Below, piece after piece: positions 1-9,662 of a stretch of 64,000 nt of DNA. The notes below the pieces were generated by a model that was not told where the DNA came from, did no database searches, and saw only the letters and a program-made list of their open reading frames with translations. The DNA is from SG8-30 sp963715485 (lineage in GTDB: Bacteria > Pseudomonadota > Gammaproteobacteria > Steroidobacterales > Steroidobacteraceae). The position numbers and the translations under genes were made by a program. The number at the start of each line of letters is the position of its first letter. Position 1 is the stretch's first letter. Where the stretch lies: assembly GCA_963715485.1 (NCBI GenBank), contig OY970244.1, positions 1,116,001-1,180,000 on the forward strand, in the 5' to 3' direction.

Positions 1-2064
1 CTCTTCCCGCTGGCGCGGACGGACGACTTGCTGGCCGGTTTCTATGTCAAGGAGGACGGTCGTGTCGACCCGGTCGGCGTGACCATGGCACTGGCCAGGG
101 GCGCGCGGATGCAGGGTGCGAAGGTCATCGAGGGCGTCGCCGTCACGAGCGTGCTCAGCCGGCGTGGCACGATCACCGGGGTCTCGACAAGCCATGGCGA
201 CATCGAGGCGGAGTACGTCGTCAACTGCGCCGGCATGTGGGCGCGCCAGCTGGGTGAACGCGCTGGCGTAAACGTTCCGCTGCAGGCTGCCGAGCACTAC
301 TACCTCATCACAGACCAGTGTCCCGGCATCGACCGGTCGTTCCCGGTGCTCGAGGATCCGGCCTCCTACGGCTACTTTCGTGAGGAGGTAGGCGGCCTGA
401 TGATCGGACTTTTCGAGACGGTGTGCGCGCCATGGAAGGTCGACGGCGTGCCCGAGGATTTCTCGTTCGGCGAGATCCCGCCTGACTGGGAGCGCATGGC
501 CCCCTACGTCGAGAGGGCGATGCGGCGTGTTCCCATTTCCCTGGAACTGGGCGTGAAAAAACTCTTCTGCGGGCCGGAGAGCTTCACACCCGATCTGCAG
601 CCGATCGTGGGCGAGGCCCCGGAGCTGCGGAATTTCTTCGTCGCAGCCGGGCTCAATTCGATCGGTATCCTTACCGCAGGCGGCCTCGGTCGTGTGCTGG
701 CGCACTGGATCATCAACGGTCGTCCCGATGTCGACGTCACGGGCTTCGACATCGACCGGTTGCACGCATACCAGTCCAACCCCCAGTACCGGCGCACGCG
801 GACCGTGGAGTCGCTCGGCATGGTCTACCAGTGCCACTACCCGACGCGGTCGATGCAGTCGGCGCGGGGCGCGAAGCGGAGTCCCTTTTACGATCGCCTG
901 GCCGCGTGTGGCGCGTACTTCCGCGACGTCAGCGGCTGGGAAGGCGCGGACTGGTACGCGCCGGCGGGGACACTGGCGGATGCGGGGCAACTGTCGTGGG
1001 GCCGTCAGCACTGGTTTCCGTGGTGGGAGGCGGAGCACCGTGCCGCGCGCGAGGGCGTGATCCTGATGGACATGTCCTTCATGGCGAAATTCCTGGTGCA
1101 AGGGCGTGATGCGGGACGGGTGCTGAATTACATCTCGGCCAATGAGGTCGATGGACCGGCTGGCGGCATCACCTATACGCAGTGGCTCAACGAAGGTGGA
1201 ACACTCGAGGCGGACCTGACCGTCACCAAGCTGGACGACGAGCGCTATTGGGTCGTGGCGTCGGACACCGCGCATCGTCACGTCGAGACCTGGATGCGCC
1301 GCCGTATCCCCGACGATGCGCACGCCTTCGTGACCGACGTGACCTCGGGCTTCGCGCAGCTGAACGTGCAGGGGCCGCGATCGCGGGAACTGTTGCAAGC
1401 CGTGACGAGCGCCGATATGTCGAGTGACGCCTTTCCCTTCCGCGCGGCGCGCGAGATCGACATCGGCTTCGCGCGGGCACTGTGCATCCGCATCACCTAC
1501 CTGGGCGAGCTTGGCTACGAGCTTTACATTCCCGCCGAGCAGGCAACGCAGGTCTACGACCGGCTGGTGGAGGCGGGCGAGCCGATGGGATTGCGTCACG
1601 CTGGCCTGAAGGCGCTGGCCAGCCTCAGGATGGAGAAGGGCTACCGCGACTACGGGCACGATATCGACAACACGGACTCCGTCCTGGAAGCGGGGCTGGG
1701 CTTCGCGGTCGACCTGGACAAGCGAGGCGGCTTCATCGGGCGCGAGGCGGTGCTGGCGAAGAAGGCCGAGGGTCCGCTGCGGCGGCGGCTGGTGCAGATA
1801 CTGGTGAAGGATCCCGAGCCGATGCTGTACCACGCCGAGGTGTTGCGGCGAAACGGCAGGATGGTCGGCTACATTCGTGCCGCGTCCTACGGACATACGC
1901 TCGGCGGCGCCGTGGGGCTCGCGATGGTCGACGGCGACGAGGCGATCGACCAGGCCTGGCTCGATGCAGGACACTGGGAGGTTGAGATTGCCGGCCGGAT
2001 GTATCCGGCCATCGCGTCGCTCCGACCGCTCTACGATCCGGCGATGAAACGGATCAAGATCTGA
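1..2064 (+). CDS. FAD-dependent dehydrogenase / GcvT fusion (dimethylglycine/sarcosine dehydrogenase family), 5' truncated
   Basis: The open frame enters from base 1, so the N-terminal FAD-binding GxGxxG segment lies outside the window. An internal TTG at 28 should not be taken as the start. The first ~270 residues are the rest of a DAO-type FAD domain, ending in an AAGLNSIGILTAGGLG-type FAD loop. From about base 1000 the frame becomes an aminomethyltransferase (GcvT-like) folate-binding domain (YTQWLNEGGTLEADLTV, QLNVQGPRSRELL, YLGELGYELYIP). This layout is that of dimethylglycine/sarcosine dehydrogenases, which oxidatively demethylate N-methyl amines and pass the one-carbon unit to tetrahydrofolate. 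The substrate is inferred only. It converges on the TRAP transporter genes. Confidence 0.88.
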   Translation, partial: LFPLARTDDLLAGFYVKEDGRVDPVGVTMALARGARMQGAKVIEGVAVTSVLSRRGTITGVSTSHGDIEAEYVVNCAGMWARQLGERAGVNVPLQAAEHYYLITDQCPGIDRSFPVLEDPASYGYFREEVGGLMIGLFETVCAPWKVDGVPEDFSFGEIPPDWERMAPYVERAMRRVPISLELGVKKLFCGPESFTPDLQPIVGEAPELRNFFVAAGLNSIGILTAGGLGRVLAHWIINGRPDVDVTGFDIDRLHAYQSNPQYRRTRTVESLGMVYQCHYPTRSMQSARGAKRSPFYDRLAACGAYFRDVSGWEGADWYAPAGTLADAGQLSWGRQHWFPWWEAEHRAAREGVILMDMSFMAKFLVQGRDAGRVLNYISANEVDGPAGGITYTQWLNEGGTLEADLTVTKLDDERYWVVASDTAHRHVETWMRRRIPDDAHAFVTDVTSGFAQLNVQGPRSRELLQAVTSADMSSDAFPFRAAREIDIGFARALCIRITYLGELGYELYIPAEQATQVYDRLVEAGEPMGLRHAGLKALASLRMEKGYRDYGHDIDNTDSVLEAGLGFAVDLDKRGGFIGREAVLAKKAEGPLRRRLVQILVKDPEPMLYHAEVLRRNGRMVGYIRAASYGHTLGGAVGLAMVDGDEAIDQAWLDAGHWEVEIAGRMYPAIASLRPLYDPAMKRIKI

Positions 2065-2089
2065 CTGGTACCGCTTGGGCCGCCTGCGC

Positions 2090-3415
2090 TCACTCGACGT
2101 AGAAATGGCTCGGCAGCCACAGCGCGATCTGCGGGAAGATGATGACCAGCGCCAGCCCCAGCATCATGATCAGCACGAACGGGACGATCGACCGGTAGAT
2201 ATCGACAATCGTGATTTCCGGGGGCGCCATCGCGCGCATCAGGAAAAGGTTGTAGCCGAAGGGCGGCGTCATATATGCGATCTGGCAGGTGATGGTGTAC
2301 AGCACGCCGTACCAGATGGCATTGAAGCCAAGCGAAATGATCAGTGGCACGTACAACGGCGCCACGATGATCAGCATGGCGGTGTCGTCCAGGAACATGC
2401 CCATCAGGATGTAGGTCAGCTGCATCAGTACCAGCACCTGCCAGGGCTCCAGTCCCCACTTCTCGAGAAACAGGATCTCGATCGCCTTCACCGCGCCCAG
2501 CCCGTCGAAGACCGCGCCGAAGGCCAGCGCCGCGAGAATCACCCACATGAACATACAGCTCACGGCCAGGCTCTTCTTGAGGGTGTCTTCCATCACCTTG
2601 CGGGAGATACGGCCCTTGCGCCAGGCGACCAGGGTGGCCATGGCCGCGCCGACGGCCGAGCTCTCGACCAGGCTGGTGACGCCCAGCAGGAATAGCCCGG
2701 TCATGGAGAAGATGATGACCAGCGGCAGGATTCCGGCCCTGAGCAGGCGGAACTTCTCTCCCCACGAGATCTGCTGTCGCTCCTCCAGCGGTAGCGCCGG
2801 TCCGAGGTTCGGTTGTATCCAGCACCGGATCATGATGTAGGCCAGGAACAGGAACGCCAGCAGCAATCCAGGGAAGACGCCGGCCAGCCACAGCTGGCCA
2901 ACCGGCTGGCGGGCAATCATGCCGTAGAGCACCAGCACGACACTGGGCGGAATCATGATGCCCAGCGAACTACCCGCCTGGATGACCCCGGTCACCATCC
3001 GCTTGTCGTAGCCGCGCTTCAGTAATTCCGGCAACGCGACGCTGGCGCCGATTGCCATGCCCGCCACGCTCAGGCCGTTCATGGCCGAGATCGCCACCAT
3101 CAGCAGCATGGTGCCGATGGCCAGCCCGCCGTGCATCGGGCCTGTCCAGACGTGGAACATGCGATAGAGGTCGCCCGCAATGCCCGACTCCGACAGCATG
3201 TAGCCCATGTAGATGAACATGGGCAGGGTCAGCAGCGGGTACCAGTGCATCAGCGTGATGGTCGAGGCAAACGGCATTTCCGCGCCGCCCTTGCCCCACA
3301 GCAGCAGCGAGAAGATGGTCGCTACGAAACCGATGGCACCGAAGACGCGCTGCCCTGTCAGCAGCATCATCATCATCGTCGAGAACATCAGCAGGGCGAT
3401 CAGTTCATAGCTCAT
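2090..3415 (-). CDS. dctM: TRAP transporter large permease (DctM)
   Basis: The 441-residue polytopic membrane protein matches DctM family length and shows typical segments (LPMFIYMGYMLSESGIAGDLY, GLSVAGMAIGASVALPEL, GSSLGIMIPPSVVLVLYG). It is the ion-coupled channel subunit of a tripartite ATP-independent periplasmic importer in the inner membrane. Its ATG overlaps the dctQ stop by 4 bases (ATGA), so translation is probably coupled. The ligand is unknown. The adjacent amine-catabolism genes suggest an organic acid or amino-acid-like substrate, which is inference. Confidence 0.93.
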   Translation of the reverse strand: MSYELIALLMFSTMMMMLLTGQRVFGAIGFVATIFSLLLWGKGGAEMPFASTITLMHWYPLLTLPMFIYMGYMLSESGIAGDLYRMFHVWTGPMHGGLAIGTMLLMVAISAMNGLSVAGMAIGASVALPELLKRGYDKRMVTGVIQAGSSLGIMIPPSVVLVLYGMIARQPVGQLWLAGVFPGLLLAFLFLAYIMIRCWIQPNLGPALPLEERQQISWGEKFRLLRAGILPLVIIFSMTGLFLLGVTSLVESSAVGAAMATLVAWRKGRISRKVMEDTLKKSLAVSCMFMWVILAALAFGAVFDGLGAVKAIEILFLEKWGLEPWQVLVLMQLTYILMGMFLDDTAMLIIVAPLYVPLIISLGFNAIWYGVLYTITCQIAYMTPPFGYNLFLMRAMAPPEITIVDIYRSIVPFVLIMMLGLALVIIFPQIALWLPSHFYVE

Positions 3416-3948
3416 GCAATGTCCCTCCCAAGGAACTTCGCGATGTCCTTGAACAGGATCGAGATCGCCTGCAGCAGCATCAGCACGATGCCCACGGTCA
3501 TGATGATCTTGATGGGCGCCATTGGTGGCGCCCAGGCGGAGTAGTTGGTTTGCCCGTACTTCAACGCATAAGCGGTACTCGACATCCCGCCGCGAACGAG
3601 GAAGATCAGGTAGAAGATCAGGAAGAAAGCGGTGATTGAGTCCCAGAACGCCCGTTTCTTCGGGGTCCAGCGGTCGTACAGCACGTCCATCCGGACGTGT
3701 GCGTCCAGCTGCATCGAGTAGCCGCCGCCGAGCAGGTAATAGGCGGCCATCAGGAACTGCGCCATCTCGATGACCCAGAGGTAGGGCACGTTGAAGACGT
3801 AGCGGGAGATCGACGCAAACAGCAGCACGCCCATCATGGCGAAGACCATGTACATGACGAAGAAGCCGATGACCCGGTTCATCGCGTCGACGTACCGGAC
3901 ATAGGCCTTCATGAATCTGGGCATGGCCGACTCGCTACCAGGTTTCAT
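3412..3948 (-). CDS. dctQ: TRAP transporter small permease (DctQ)
   Basis: 178 residues with four predicted membrane segments, the usual DctQ size and topology. The first helix reads VIGFFVMYMVFAMMGVLLF, and a second membrane stretch carries AQFLMAAYYLLGG. DctQ couples the binding protein to the DctM permease. It lies between dctP (78 bases upstream, with an intervening stem-loop) and dctM (4-base overlap). The ATG at 3948 is used. The product is rich in Met/Arg near the N-terminus and has no cleavable signal. Confidence 0.9.
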   Translation of the reverse strand: MKPGSESAMPRFMKAYVRYVDAMNRVIGFFVMYMVFAMMGVLLFASISRYVFNVPYLWVIEMAQFLMAAYYLLGGGYSMQLDAHVRMDVLYDRWTPKKRAFWDSITAFFLIFYLIFLVRGGMSSTAYALKYGQTNYSAWAPPMAPIKIIMTVGIVLMLLQAISILFKDIAKFLGRDIA

Positions 3949-3958
3949 GGTGCGACAT

Positions 3959-3993
3959 CCTTCCCCGGCCCGGGAATGCCTGGCCGGGGAAGG
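3959..3993. promoter_or_regulatory. Stem-loop between dctP and dctQ
   Basis: CCTTCCCCGGCC at 3959-3970 pairs perfectly with GGCCGGGGAAGG at 3982-3993 around an 11-base loop. On the transcribed minus strand it follows the dctP stop and precedes the dctQ start. There is no T-run, so an intrinsic terminator is unlikely. Such hairpins after binding-protein genes commonly protect the upstream mRNA and give more binding protein than permease. That role is inference here. Confidence 0.7.
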
Positions 3994-4026
3994 TGTCAGC
4001 TATTCGCTCGTGGGCGCAGATCCCGA

Positions 4027-5106
4027 TCAAGTATAGCGGTACGGGGGACCCGCCTTCGCCATGACCGCGTTGTAGTCCTTGAATATCTGGACCACCTTGG
4101 CGCAGCGTGGGCTGGTGGCGGCGACCTCGTCCCAGAACTTGTGTGCTTCCGCCTCGACGGTCGCCCATTCATCGTCCGGAATCGTCGTCAGCTCCATCTT
4201 CGCGCCGTTCACGCGCAGATGGGCTTCGCCCCCCCAGTACCAGTACTGGCGATAGTAGTGCGAATTGTCGATGCAGAGCTTGTACAGCGTCTGCAGGTGC
4301 TCGGGTACCTTTTCCCAGGCCGCCGAGTTGACGAAGTACGAACCGATCCACGCACCGGAGATGTTGTTGGTGAGGAAGTACTTGGTCACATCCGCCCAGC
4401 CGACGGTGTAGTCCTCGGTGATGCCGGACCAGGCAATTCCGTCCAGCTCGCCGGTCTGGACGGCCACCTCGACGTCTTCCCAAGGCAGCGTGACGGGGAC
4501 GACGCCGAAGCGCGCCAGGAACTTGCCGGCGGTCGGGAAGGTGAACACCCTGAGGCCCTTCAGGTCGGCCAGATGCTTGATCGGCTTGACCGTGTTGAAG
4601 TTGCAGGGGTCCCAGGAGCCGGCGCTGAGCCACTTCACGCCTTCGACCTCGCCGTATGCTTCCTCCCAGATCTCCTTGAGTCCGTAGCGGTGGAACAGCG
4701 TCGGGACGTCCAGGCTGTAGCGGGTGGCGAAGGGGAAGTACCCACCAAAGACGGATACGTCGACCGGGGCAGCGATGGAGTCGTCATCGCTTTGCACGGC
4801 ATCAATGGTGCCGGCCTGCATGGCCCGGAATAGCTCGCCCGTGGGAACCAGCTGGTCGGCGAAATACAGCTCGATCACCATCTCGCCATTGGCGGCCTTG
4901 TTGAAGGCCTCGATGGAGGGCTTGATGACGTGCTCAGCCAGGGCCGGTCCAGCGTAGGTTTGCAGCCGCCACTTGATGGTGGTCTTCTTTGACGTCACCA
5001 CACCAGGGGCACCTGCTTCTTCCTTCTTGCCGCAGGCGGCCAGCAGTCCCGCCGAAGTGGCGGCGGCGGTCAACGCCGCATTCTTCAGGAATGATCTTCG
5101 CTCCAT
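4027..5106 (-). CDS. dctP: TRAP transporter substrate-binding protein (DctP-type)
   Basis: The start is the ATG at 5106, preceded by AAGGAG at good spacing; an upstream in-frame start at 5208 is rejected. The 359-residue product begins MERRSFLKNA with a Tat/lipoprotein-like leader and a lipobox ending LLAACGKK, so it is probably membrane-anchored in the periplasm. The body is a DctP fold (ELFRAMQAGTIDAVQ; LDGIAWSGITEDYTVGW), close to binding proteins for 2-oxo acids or mannitol-like ligands. It is the first gene of the dctPQM operon. Confidence 0.92.
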   Translation of the reverse strand: MERRSFLKNAALTAAATSAGLLAACGKKEEAGAPGVVTSKKTTIKWRLQTYAGPALAEHVIKPSIEAFNKAANGEMVIELYFADQLVPTGELFRAMQAGTIDAVQSDDDSIAAPVDVSVFGGYFPFATRYSLDVPTLFHRYGLKEIWEEAYGEVEGVKWLSAGSWDPCNFNTVKPIKHLADLKGLRVFTFPTAGKFLARFGVVPVTLPWEDVEVAVQTGELDGIAWSGITEDYTVGWADVTKYFLTNNISGAWIGSYFVNSAAWEKVPEHLQTLYKLCIDNSHYYRQYWYWGGEAHLRVNGAKMELTTIPDDEWATVEAEAHKFWDEVAATSPRCAKVVQIFKDYNAVMAKAGPPYRYT

Positions 5107-5220
5107 CTCGTTCTCCTTATGGGGATCTGGGGTATCTACGGCCAGTCCCGGTTTATTGCCGGCCTTGCCGGAGTTTCCCATGTTTGGAATAGCGCCGTCA
5201 GCCGACAAAAGTCAAACGCC

Positions 5221-5281
5221 GGTGCCGGGTCGGGGGTTTCGGGTGGCTTGCCGAAACCCCTGAAACCCCCGACCCGGCACC
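5221..5281. repeat. Palindromic GC-rich REP-like element, copy 1
   Basis: GGTGCCGGGTCGGGGGTTTC (5221-5240) is matched exactly by its reverse complement at 5262-5281 around a 21-base centre, giving a perfect 20-bp stem. It lies between the divergent dctP and M81 genes, immediately upstream of the latter. A diverged second copy is at 29241-29308 with the same ends (GGTGCCGG...CCGGCACC). This makes it a dispersed intergenic element, not a gene-specific operator. Confidence 0.8.
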
Positions 5282-5303
5282 AGGAAGTTCGTTACAGTGT
5301 GCC

Positions 5304-6797
5304 ATGGCTCGCATCGCGGTCGGCGGCTTCCAGCACGAGACCAATACCTTTGCCTCGCTGCCGGCCACTTTGGCCGACTTCCAGGCACCTGATGCCTGGC
5401 CCGGCCTGGTGCGCGGCGCCGAGCTGTTTGACGCTGTCCGGGGCATCAATCTGCCCGCTGCGGGATTCATCGATGAGGCACGTGCGGGCGGCTCCCATCT
5501 GATCCCGCTCGCCTGGTGTGCGGCCCAGCCGTCCGGCCGCGTGACCCGGGAGGCCTTCGAAAGCATTTGCCAGATGCTGCTCGAGGACCTGGCAGCGGCT
5601 TCCTCTTTAGACGCTGTCTACCTCGACCTGCACGGGGCGATGGTCGCCGAGCATGTCGATGACGCGGATGGCGAACTGCTCGCGCGCGTGCGACGGCTGG
5701 TCGGGCCCGATGTCCGCATCGTCGCAAGCCTTGATTTTCATGCCAATGTTTCACCGCGCATGGTCGAGATTGCCGACGCCCTGGTTGGCTACCGGACCTA
5801 CCCGCACGTCGATATGGCCGACACTGGCGCACGCGCCTTCGTCCTGTTGCGGGAAGTGCTCCAGCGGCCCTGTCCCGCGAGACTGCGCCGCGCGCTGCCG
5901 TTCCTGATCCCGTTGACCTCGCAGTGCACGCTGCTCGAGCCGATGCGCTCCCTGATGGAGCAGGCCCAGGAACCGAATCCCGCGGGTGTGGCGTCGCTGG
6001 GCTTCTTTCCGGGATTCCCGGCTGCCGACGTCGCCGAGTGTGGCCCGAGCGTGGTCGCCTTCGGCCATGACCCGCGGGCGGTCGAGCGCGCAGCGGGCTC
6101 GCTGCATGCCGCCGTGCTCGGGCAGGAAGCCGCCTTCGGGCTCGAGCTTGCGGGCGTCGAGGAGGCCGTCGATCTGGCGCGCCAGTACGGCGGCCGCCCC
6201 GGGCATCCGCTGATCCTGGCCGACACCCAGGACAATCCGGGGGCGGGTGGCAACGCCGACACGACCACCCTGCTAAAGGCGCTGGTCGCCGCCGATATTC
6301 CGGGAACGCTTGCGGGCGTACTCTGGGACCCGGAAGCGGCGGCGCGGGCCCACGCGGCCGGCGAGGGGGCCTGGGTCGACCTCGCGCTGGGTGCGCGCAG
6401 TGCATTCCCCGGCGAGACGCCGTTGGTTGCGCGCTACCGGGTGGAACGGCTTGGCGACGGGAAGTTCACCGGGACCGGACCCTTTTACCGGGGAGGCCGC
6501 TTCGAGCTCGGCCCGATGGCGTTGCTCTCGCTCGGCGGCGCCAGGATCGTGGTCGCGACACGCAAGCAACAGGCAGCCGACCAGGCCATGTTCAGGCATG
6601 TTGGCGCCGAGCCGGCCCAGGCAACCGTGTTGATGCTCAAGAGTTCGGTGCATTTCCGCGCCGACTTCGGACCCATCGCCGGACGCGTCGTCCTGGTCGA
6701 GGCGCCGGGACCCAACCCTGCCGATCCGGCCAGGTTGCCGTTCACGCGGCTGCCTCCCGGCATGCGTCTGCGTCCGGGAGCAACTCGCTTGCGGTAG
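5304..6797 (+). CDS. M81 family metallopeptidase (MlrC / microcystinase-C-like)
   Basis: A 497-residue protein of the MlrC family. The N-terminus carries the family signature GGFQHETNTF, followed by VYLDLHGAMV and ASLDFHANVS, which supply the Asp/His zinc ligands. DTQDNPGAGGNADTT is the conserved glycine-rich loop. MlrC itself opens linearised microcystin, but most family members sit in amino-acid or opine-type catabolic clusters and their substrates are unknown. No strong ribosome site precedes the ATG, and the REP arm ends 22 bases upstream. It is the first of four same-strand catabolic genes. Confidence 0.85.
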   Translation: MARIAVGGFQHETNTFASLPATLADFQAPDAWPGLVRGAELFDAVRGINLPAAGFIDEARAGGSHLIPLAWCAAQPSGRVTREAFESICQMLLEDLAAASSLDAVYLDLHGAMVAEHVDDADGELLARVRRLVGPDVRIVASLDFHANVSPRMVEIADALVGYRTYPHVDMADTGARAFVLLREVLQRPCPARLRRALPFLIPLTSQCTLLEPMRSLMEQAQEPNPAGVASLGFFPGFPAADVAECGPSVVAFGHDPRAVERAAGSLHAAVLGQEAAFGLELAGVEEAVDLARQYGGRPGHPLILADTQDNPGAGGNADTTTLLKALVAADIPGTLAGVLWDPEAAARAHAAGEGAWVDLALGARSAFPGETPLVARYRVERLGDGKFTGTGPFYRGGRFELGPMALLSLGGARIVVATRKQQAADQAMFRHVGAEPAQATVLMLKSSVHFRADFGPIAGRVVLVEAPGPNPADPARLPFTRLPPGMRLRPGATRLR

Positions 6798-6887
6798 CTG
6801 CGTACGTCGGCTGCCGCTGGGTCAGGGCGATAATGGACGGCCGACCCGGAAGGACGGGCGGCTCGCCACTCATTGAGGGGGGTTAAA

Positions 6888-8255
6888 GTGGAACCGAGAC
6901 AGGTACGCAGTGCGGCCGACGCACGGGTGATCATCGCTGAACGCGGGCTGGATCATGTGAAGGTGGGCGCCTTCGACATCGATGGCATCCTGCGGGGCAA
7001 GTACGTTTCAGCCCAGAAGTTCGATTCGGTGCTGGACGGTGGTTTCGGCTTCTGTGACGTAGTCCTGGGCTGGGACAGCAAGGACGAGCTCTACGACAAC
7101 GTCAGATTCACCGGCTGGCAGACCGGGTACCCGGATGCCAACGTACGGGTGCTGCCGGAGTCCTGTCGCCCCTTGCCGTGGGAGGAGCGCGGGCTGTTCT
7201 TCCTCGGCGAGTTTACCGGCGAAGCGGAAGCGATCTGCCCGCGAGCGTTGCTCCGGCGGGTTCTCGACCGTGGCCGTCGCATGGGTTACGAGTCGTTCGC
7301 GGGTTTCGAGTACGAATTCTTCATCTTCGACGAGACTCCTGACTCAATCCGCGCCAAGCACTACCGCGACCTCAAGCCCATTGCGCCAGACTCCTTCGGC
7401 TATTCGGTGATTCGCAATAGCGTATGGAGCGAGCTGTACCGGGACCTGCTCGAAAATTGCGAGCAGATGGACCTGCCGATCGAAGGACTGCACGAGGAGA
7501 CCGGCCCGGGGGTGGTCGAGGCCGCGCTCGCCTACGACAGCAGCCTCGCCGCGGCCGACAAGGCAGCATTGTTCAAGACCTTCGCCAAGGTCATCGCCCA
7601 GCGCCGCGGGCTGATGGCGACCTTCATGGCCAAGTGGTCGAAGGACTGGCCGGGCCAGAGCGGCCACATCCATGTTTCCCTTCGCGACGCCGCTGGCAAG
7701 CCGGTGTTCCATGACCCGGCGCAACCGCACGGCATGAGCGACGTCCTGCGCTGGTTCGTCGGCGGGCAACAGCGCCTGATGCCTGAACTGCTCGCCATGA
7801 TCGCGCCGACCGTCAATTCCTATACCAGGCTGATTCCGGGTTTCTGGGCGCCGACCGACTCGACCTGGTCGGTGGACAACCGGACCTGCGCGCTGCGGGT
7901 CATCGGTGGCAGCGCCAAGTCGCAGCGGGTCGAATACCGCGTTGCGGCAGCCGACGCCAATCCCTACGTGATTCTGGCGGCGGCCCTGGGTTCGGGCCTC
8001 TGGGGTATCGAGAACCGCATCGAGCCCGAGCCGATGGTCAAGGGCAATGCCTACGACCACAAGTTTCCGAAACGCCTGGCGCTGCCGCGCACTCTCTGGG
8101 ACGCGGCGCAACGGCTGAAGGCGTCGAAGATGGCGCGCGACTGGTTCGGCGACGCGTTCGTCGAGCACTTTGCCGCGACACGCGAGTGGGAGGAAAGGGA
8201 ATACCGGCGCCATATTACCGACTGGGAGCTGGCGCGTTACTTCGAGATCATCTGA
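6888..8255 (+). CDS. Glutamine-synthetase family ligase (gamma-glutamylpolyamine/amine synthetase-like)
   Basis: The start is GTG 6888 behind GAGGGGGGT; a TTG at 6873 is less likely. 455 residues. The beta-grasp N-half is followed by the GS catalytic barrel: FEYEFFIFDE, EETGPGVVEAAL, GQSGHIHVSL, the Arg/adenine loop STWSVDNRTCALRV and RVEYRVAAADANPY. GS paralogues such as PuuA glutamylate a primary amine at ATP cost. The stop is 2 bases before the ALDH gene, so the two are probably co-translated. The order ligase-ALDH recalls gamma-glutamylated amine oxidation, but there is no amidotransferase (PuuD-like) gene nearby. Confidence 0.87.
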   Translation: MEPRQVRSAADARVIIAERGLDHVKVGAFDIDGILRGKYVSAQKFDSVLDGGFGFCDVVLGWDSKDELYDNVRFTGWQTGYPDANVRVLPESCRPLPWEERGLFFLGEFTGEAEAICPRALLRRVLDRGRRMGYESFAGFEYEFFIFDETPDSIRAKHYRDLKPIAPDSFGYSVIRNSVWSELYRDLLENCEQMDLPIEGLHEETGPGVVEAALAYDSSLAAADKAALFKTFAKVIAQRRGLMATFMAKWSKDWPGQSGHIHVSLRDAAGKPVFHDPAQPHGMSDVLRWFVGGQQRLMPELLAMIAPTVNSYTRLIPGFWAPTDSTWSVDNRTCALRVIGGSAKSQRVEYRVAAADANPYVILAAALGSGLWGIENRIEPEPMVKGNAYDHKFPKRLALPRTLWDAAQRLKASKMARDWFGDAFVEHFAATREWEEREYRRHITDWELARYFEII

Positions 8256-8257
8256 AC

Positions 8258-9646
8258 ATGAACGTCCAACGCACTATCACGCCGGTCGACGGCACGGTCT
8301 ACTGTGAGCGTCCGCTGGCCAGCGACACTGAGCTCGACGCCATTCTGGAGCGTGCCGACCAGGCACAGCGGGCATGGCGGAACACGGACCTGGCGACGCG
8401 GGCAGCCGTCTGCCGCCGCTTCTGCGACCTGTTCGAGTCCAAGCGAGACGAGATCGCGCTCGAGCTCACCTGGCAGATGGGACGACCTATCGGCTACTCG
8501 CCGAGCGAGGTTCGCGGTACGCTCGAGCGGGCGCGCTATATGGTGGACATCGCGGCCGAAGCGCTGGCCGACGTCGATGCTGGTCCCAAGGAAAACTTCA
8601 GGCGCTTCGTCCGGCGCGAGCCCCTTGGCGTCGTGCTAACGATCGCCGCCTGGAACTACCCCTACCTGATCGCGGTAAACAGCGTGGTGCCGGCAATCAT
8701 GGCCGGCAACACGGTGGTGTTGAAGCACTCCGCGCAGACGCCGCTGTGCGCAGAGCGCTTTGCCGAGTGCTTCCGTGAGGCCGGCCTGCCCGAGGGAGTG
8801 TTCCAGGCCGTTCATCTGTCGCATGCATCGGCCGAACGCGCGATGCGCGACCCGCGCGTCGACTTCGTGGCGTTCACCGGTTCCGTCGCAGGCGGGCATG
8901 CGGTGCAGCACGCGGTTTCGGACCGCTTCATCGGCACGGGACTGGAGTTGGGCGGCTGCGATCCGGCCTACCTCCGCCACGATGCGGATCTCGCCCACGC
9001 TGTCGAGAGCCTGGTGGACGGCGCCTTTTTCAACAGCGGGCAGTCGTGCTGCGGCATCCAGCGCATCTACGTACACGAGCGGCTCTACGACGACTTTGTC
9101 GCGGGCGCCGTCGAGCTGACCAACCGCTACGTGCTCGGCAACCCGACCTCGCCGGACACCACGCTCGGCCCGGTGGTGCGTACCGCGGCTGCGGAGCAGA
9201 TCCGCCGGCAGATTGCCGCGTCGATCGCCGCCGGGGCCACGCCGGCCATCGACGAACGGCACTTTCCGCAGAGCCGCGAAGGCACGCCCTACCTGGCGCC
9301 GCAGCTGTTGCTGGGCGTGAGCAACCACATGCCCGTCATGCGCGAGGAGATCTTCGGCCCGGTGGCCGGTGTCATGAAGGTTGGCGGCGACGATGAGGCG
9401 GTGGCGCTGATGAACGACAGCGACTTCGGCCTGACTGCGGCGGTCTGGACGCGCGACCTGGAGGCGGGTGCTGCGCTGGGTGATCGCATCGAGACCGGCA
9501 CGTTCTTCGTGAATCGCTGTGACTACCTTGACCCGGCGCTGGCCTGGGTCGGAGTCAAGGATTCCGGCCGCGGTTGCACGCTGTCGCGCGTGGGCTACGA
9601 GCATCTCACCCGACCAAAGTCGTTCCACATTCGCCTCAAAACCTGA
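8258..9646 (+). CDS. Aldehyde dehydrogenase (NAD(P)+)
   Basis: ATG 8258, two bases after the GS-like stop. 462 residues. Catalytic Cys lies in FNSGQSCCGIQRIYV, the general base Glu in GLELGGCDPAYLR, the Rossmann motif in FTGSVAGG, and the substrate tunnel segment in TIAAWNYPYLIAVN. It oxidises an aldehyde intermediate to the acid, presumably one derived from the amine handled by the neighbouring genes. An upstream in-frame start at 8186 inside the preceding gene is rejected. Confidence 0.92.
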   Translation: MNVQRTITPVDGTVYCERPLASDTELDAILERADQAQRAWRNTDLATRAAVCRRFCDLFESKRDEIALELTWQMGRPIGYSPSEVRGTLERARYMVDIAAEALADVDAGPKENFRRFVRREPLGVVLTIAAWNYPYLIAVNSVVPAIMAGNTVVLKHSAQTPLCAERFAECFREAGLPEGVFQAVHLSHASAERAMRDPRVDFVAFTGSVAGGHAVQHAVSDRFIGTGLELGGCDPAYLRHDADLAHAVESLVDGAFFNSGQSCCGIQRIYVHERLYDDFVAGAVELTNRYVLGNPTSPDTTLGPVVRTAAAEQIRRQIAASIAAGATPAIDERHFPQSREGTPYLAPQLLLGVSNHMPVMREEIFGPVAGVMKVGGDDEAVALMNDSDFGLTAAVWTRDLEAGAALGDRIETGTFFVNRCDYLDPALAWVGVKDSGRGCTLSRVGYEHLTRPKSFHIRLKT

Positions 9647-9662
9647 AGCACAGGAAACCGTC

